64,000 nt of DNA, taken from Bacillota bacterium. GTDB lineage: Bacteria > Bacillota > Clostridia > Lachnospirales > Lachnospiraceae. Made by a program: the position numbers and the translations under genes. The stretch spans positions 248,001 to 312,000 of the forward strand of contig JAEVYT010000017.1 of NCBI GenBank assembly GCA_023392615.1, read 5' to 3'. The notes beneath the pieces are model-generated. The model searched no databases, was not told where the DNA came from, and saw nothing but the letters and a program-made list of their open reading frames with translations. Below are positions 62,726-64,000 of the stretch, piece by piece; position 1 is the stretch's first letter, and the number at the start of each line of letters is the position of its first letter.

Positions 62726-62989
62726 ATGAAATACCATAAAGCATCTGATGTATTACCAGAGCATTTACTAACTGAAATTCAACAATACATTCAAGGTGAA
62801 TATCTCTATATCCCTTCACCAAAGTCGTTTCATAAAAAATGGGGTGAAAAATCCGGAATGTATAATGAACTTGAAGATCGGAATAAAGAAATTAGAGACA
62901 AGTATAAAAATGGTAGAAAGGTAATTGACTAAGCGGATGAATATTACCTTTCCACATATTCAATAAAAAAGATTATTTATAAAAAGTGA
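62726..62989 (+). pseudogene. CD3324-family helix-turn-helix protein with internal stop
   Basis: The ATG at 62726 has AGGAG (62711-62715) upstream. The first 68 codons match the CD3324 family of small clostridial HTH proteins: MKYHKASDVLPEHLLTEIQQ, YIQGEYLYIPSPKSFHKKWG and NKEIRDKYKNGRKVID. A TAA at 62930-62932 then ends the frame. Read through in the same frame, it continues ADEYYLSTYSIKKIIYKK and stops at 62989, which is exactly the missing recognition helix of the family. One nonsense change therefore removes the DNA-binding end. The gene lies behind the Cys-rich leader and may have been its regulated target. Confidence 0.8.
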
Positions 62990-62995
62990 TTGTTG

Positions 62996-63020
62996 GGGTT
63001 GCCGATTGGCAACCCTATTT
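62996..63020 (+). terminator. Intrinsic terminator
   Basis: GGGTTGCC (62996-63003) pairs with GGCAACCC (63008-63015) around GATT, followed by TATTTCT. Confidence 0.8.
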
Positions 63021-63103
63021 CTATAAAATGATATAGAAGAGATTATTATCTTGATTGAGTTATAGTTATTATCTTATAATATTGCTAGAAATGGAGGGGT
63101 TAT

Positions 63104-63838
63104 ATGAAAGAAAATAAATATGATGATAAAATATTTTTTGATAAGTATAGTAAAATGGAACGATCAATAAAAGGTTTGGAAGGAGCAGGAGAGTGGCATG
63201 AACTTAAAAAAATGCTTCCAGATTTAGAGGGGAAAAGGGTTTTGGATTTAGGATGCGGATTTGGATGGCATTGTCGTTATGCGATAGAGAAGGGTGCTAA
63301 GTCCGTAATTGGAGTTGACATTTCTGAAATGATGATAAATGAAGCGAAGAATAAGTCATCTTCCGAAAAGATTCAATACATTTGCAAGCCGATTGAAGAT
63401 ATTAACTTCCCTAAGAATTCTTTTGATGTAGTGATCAGTTCATTAACATTACATTATATTCAGTCCTTTGAAGACATTCTGGATAATATAAAAAGTTGGC
63501 TCGTAACCGGTGGTGATTTTGTATTCTCGGTGGAACATCCGATTTTTACCGCGAAGGGTACTCAGGATTGGTGTTATGATGACAAAGGGAATCGTTTGCA
63601 CTGGCCTGTAGATAATTATTTTAACATAGAGGTTCGAGAAGCCATCTTCTTAGGGGAGAGAGTAATCAAGTACCATAAAACATTAACAACATATCTACAA
63701 GGCCTTATTACTGCAGGCTTTGAAATAACAGGTGTGATAGAACCTAAACCGGAAGAAAGTGTGAATGGTGATAAGCCTGATTATTCGGATGAACTCCGAA
63801 GACCAATGATGTTACTTATATCATCTAGAAAGAAGTAA
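63104..63838 (+). CDS. Class I SAM-dependent methyltransferase
   Basis: 244 residues; TGGAGGGGTTAT precedes the ATG. The Rossmann-type methyltransferase domain has motif I VLDLGCGFGWH at about 46-56, GVDISEMMINEA as motif II and FDVVISSLTLHY as motif IV. The C-terminal part (FSVEHPIFTAKGTQDWCYDD, RRPMMLLISSR) matches the common family of small-molecule methyltransferases in clostridia. The substrate cannot be inferred. It is transcribed alone. Confidence 0.9.
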   Translation: MKENKYDDKIFFDKYSKMERSIKGLEGAGEWHELKKMLPDLEGKRVLDLGCGFGWHCRYAIEKGAKSVIGVDISEMMINEAKNKSSSEKIQYICKPIEDINFPKNSFDVVISSLTLHYIQSFEDILDNIKSWLVTGGDFVFSVEHPIFTAKGTQDWCYDDKGNRLHWPVDNYFNIEVREAIFLGERVIKYHKTLTTYLQGLITAGFEITGVIEPKPEESVNGDKPDYSDELRRPMMLLISSRKK

Positions 63839-63862
63839 TTGGAATGTAGTTATAAACATAGA

Positions 63863-63999
63863 AAAAAGAAAGGTGATTGTGCATTTAAGCCAATTATCTT
63901 TCTTTTCCCATAATAATAGTAACATAACTATCCATCAAAAACAAGACTGTTAATCTGATAGGCATTGTGCTAGCATTACTTTACGGATTTTGGAGAATA
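63863..63999 (+). repeat. Hairpin-headed intergenic repeat, copy 2
   Basis: AAAAGAAAGGTGATTG (63864-63879) pairs with CAATTATCTTTCTTTT (63891-63906) using G-U pairs. CCCATAATAATAGTAACATA then ACAAGACTGTTA and GTGCTAGCATTACTTTACGG follow, matching the repeat at 46.0 kb. The right end is cut by the window edge. Confidence 0.6.
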
Positions 64000-64000
64000 G

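Noticed and set aside
1..64000. tRNA, rRNA, known riboswitches or an origin of replication
   Set aside because: No cloverleaf, rRNA segment, known riboswitch core or DnaA-box cluster was recognised on reading; a covariance-model scan would be needed to exclude short RNAs.

Overview
The window is AT-rich DNA with strong AGGAGG-type ribosome binding sites, densely packed genes and many U-tailed hairpins. The gene content fits a Gram-positive, anaerobic, fibre-degrading clostridium, most likely Lachnospiraceae (Lachnoclostridium/Clostridium phytofermentans-like). That placement is inference from gene content, not from a marker gene; no rRNA, tRNA or CRISPR array was seen.

Layout. 1-5.8 kb is an accessory, decaying region: the 3' end of an RHS polymorphic toxin with a papain/C39-like tip, a leucine-rich-repeat lipoprotein, and truncated IS110, IS1380 and recombinase fragments. 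5.8-9.3 kb holds a GH120 beta-xylosidase, a formate/nitrite-type channel and a small four-helix membrane protein. 10-15 kb has a two-component system and an AraC regulator with an aldo/keto reductase. 15-17.8 kb is a large SF2 helicase with two predicted membrane helices near its C-terminal part. 17.9-28.2 kb is a xylan/arabinoxylan utilisation locus: GH51 arabinofuranosidase, LacI regulator, an LplA/LplB/YtcP-type ABC importer, GH8 exo-oligoxylanase, a CE1-like esterase and a GH43 enzyme. All its hydrolases lack signal peptides, so the pattern is import of oligosaccharides followed by cytoplasmic hydrolysis. An identical TGTAC-N4-GTACA box lies 12 nt upstream of the -35 element of both main promoters.

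28.2-33 kb carries a MarR/MATE pair with three near-identical operators, a DinG/XPD-type helicase and a uridine kinase-like protein. 33-40.5 kb has a membrane amidohydrolase, an MMPL/RND exporter and a divergent two-component system with a 17-bp inverted repeat between them. 40.6-45.9 kb is a second sugar locus (AraC, ABC importer, GH43). 46.3-48.9 kb is a rifampin phosphotransferase gene broken by one frameshift in an A6 run.

49-52 kb encodes a BlaI-type repressor and a membrane protein that joins a BlaR1-type M56 protease to a LytR-CpsA-Psr domain. 52.1-53.1 kb is a DmpA-type peptidase. 53.5-58.3 kb is a self-contained surface-display module: LytS-type kinase, response regulator with a BTAD-like domain, MPKTG-anchored surface protein, and class B sortase. 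58.4-60.6 kb is ahpC-ahpF behind a PerR/Fur-like box, and 60.8-62.5 kb a MerR-controlled aldo/keto reductase. 62.5-63.8 kb holds a 28-codon Cys-rich leader ORF with two mutually exclusive RNA structures, a CD3324-family gene cut by an in-frame stop, and a methyltransferase.

The items most worth a second look are the Cys leader/attenuator-like element (62.6 kb), the BlaR1-LCP fusion (49.9 kb), the shared operator of the xylan locus, the membrane helicase, the RHS toxin tip, and a 130-bp hairpin repeat present at 46.0 and 63.9 kb.
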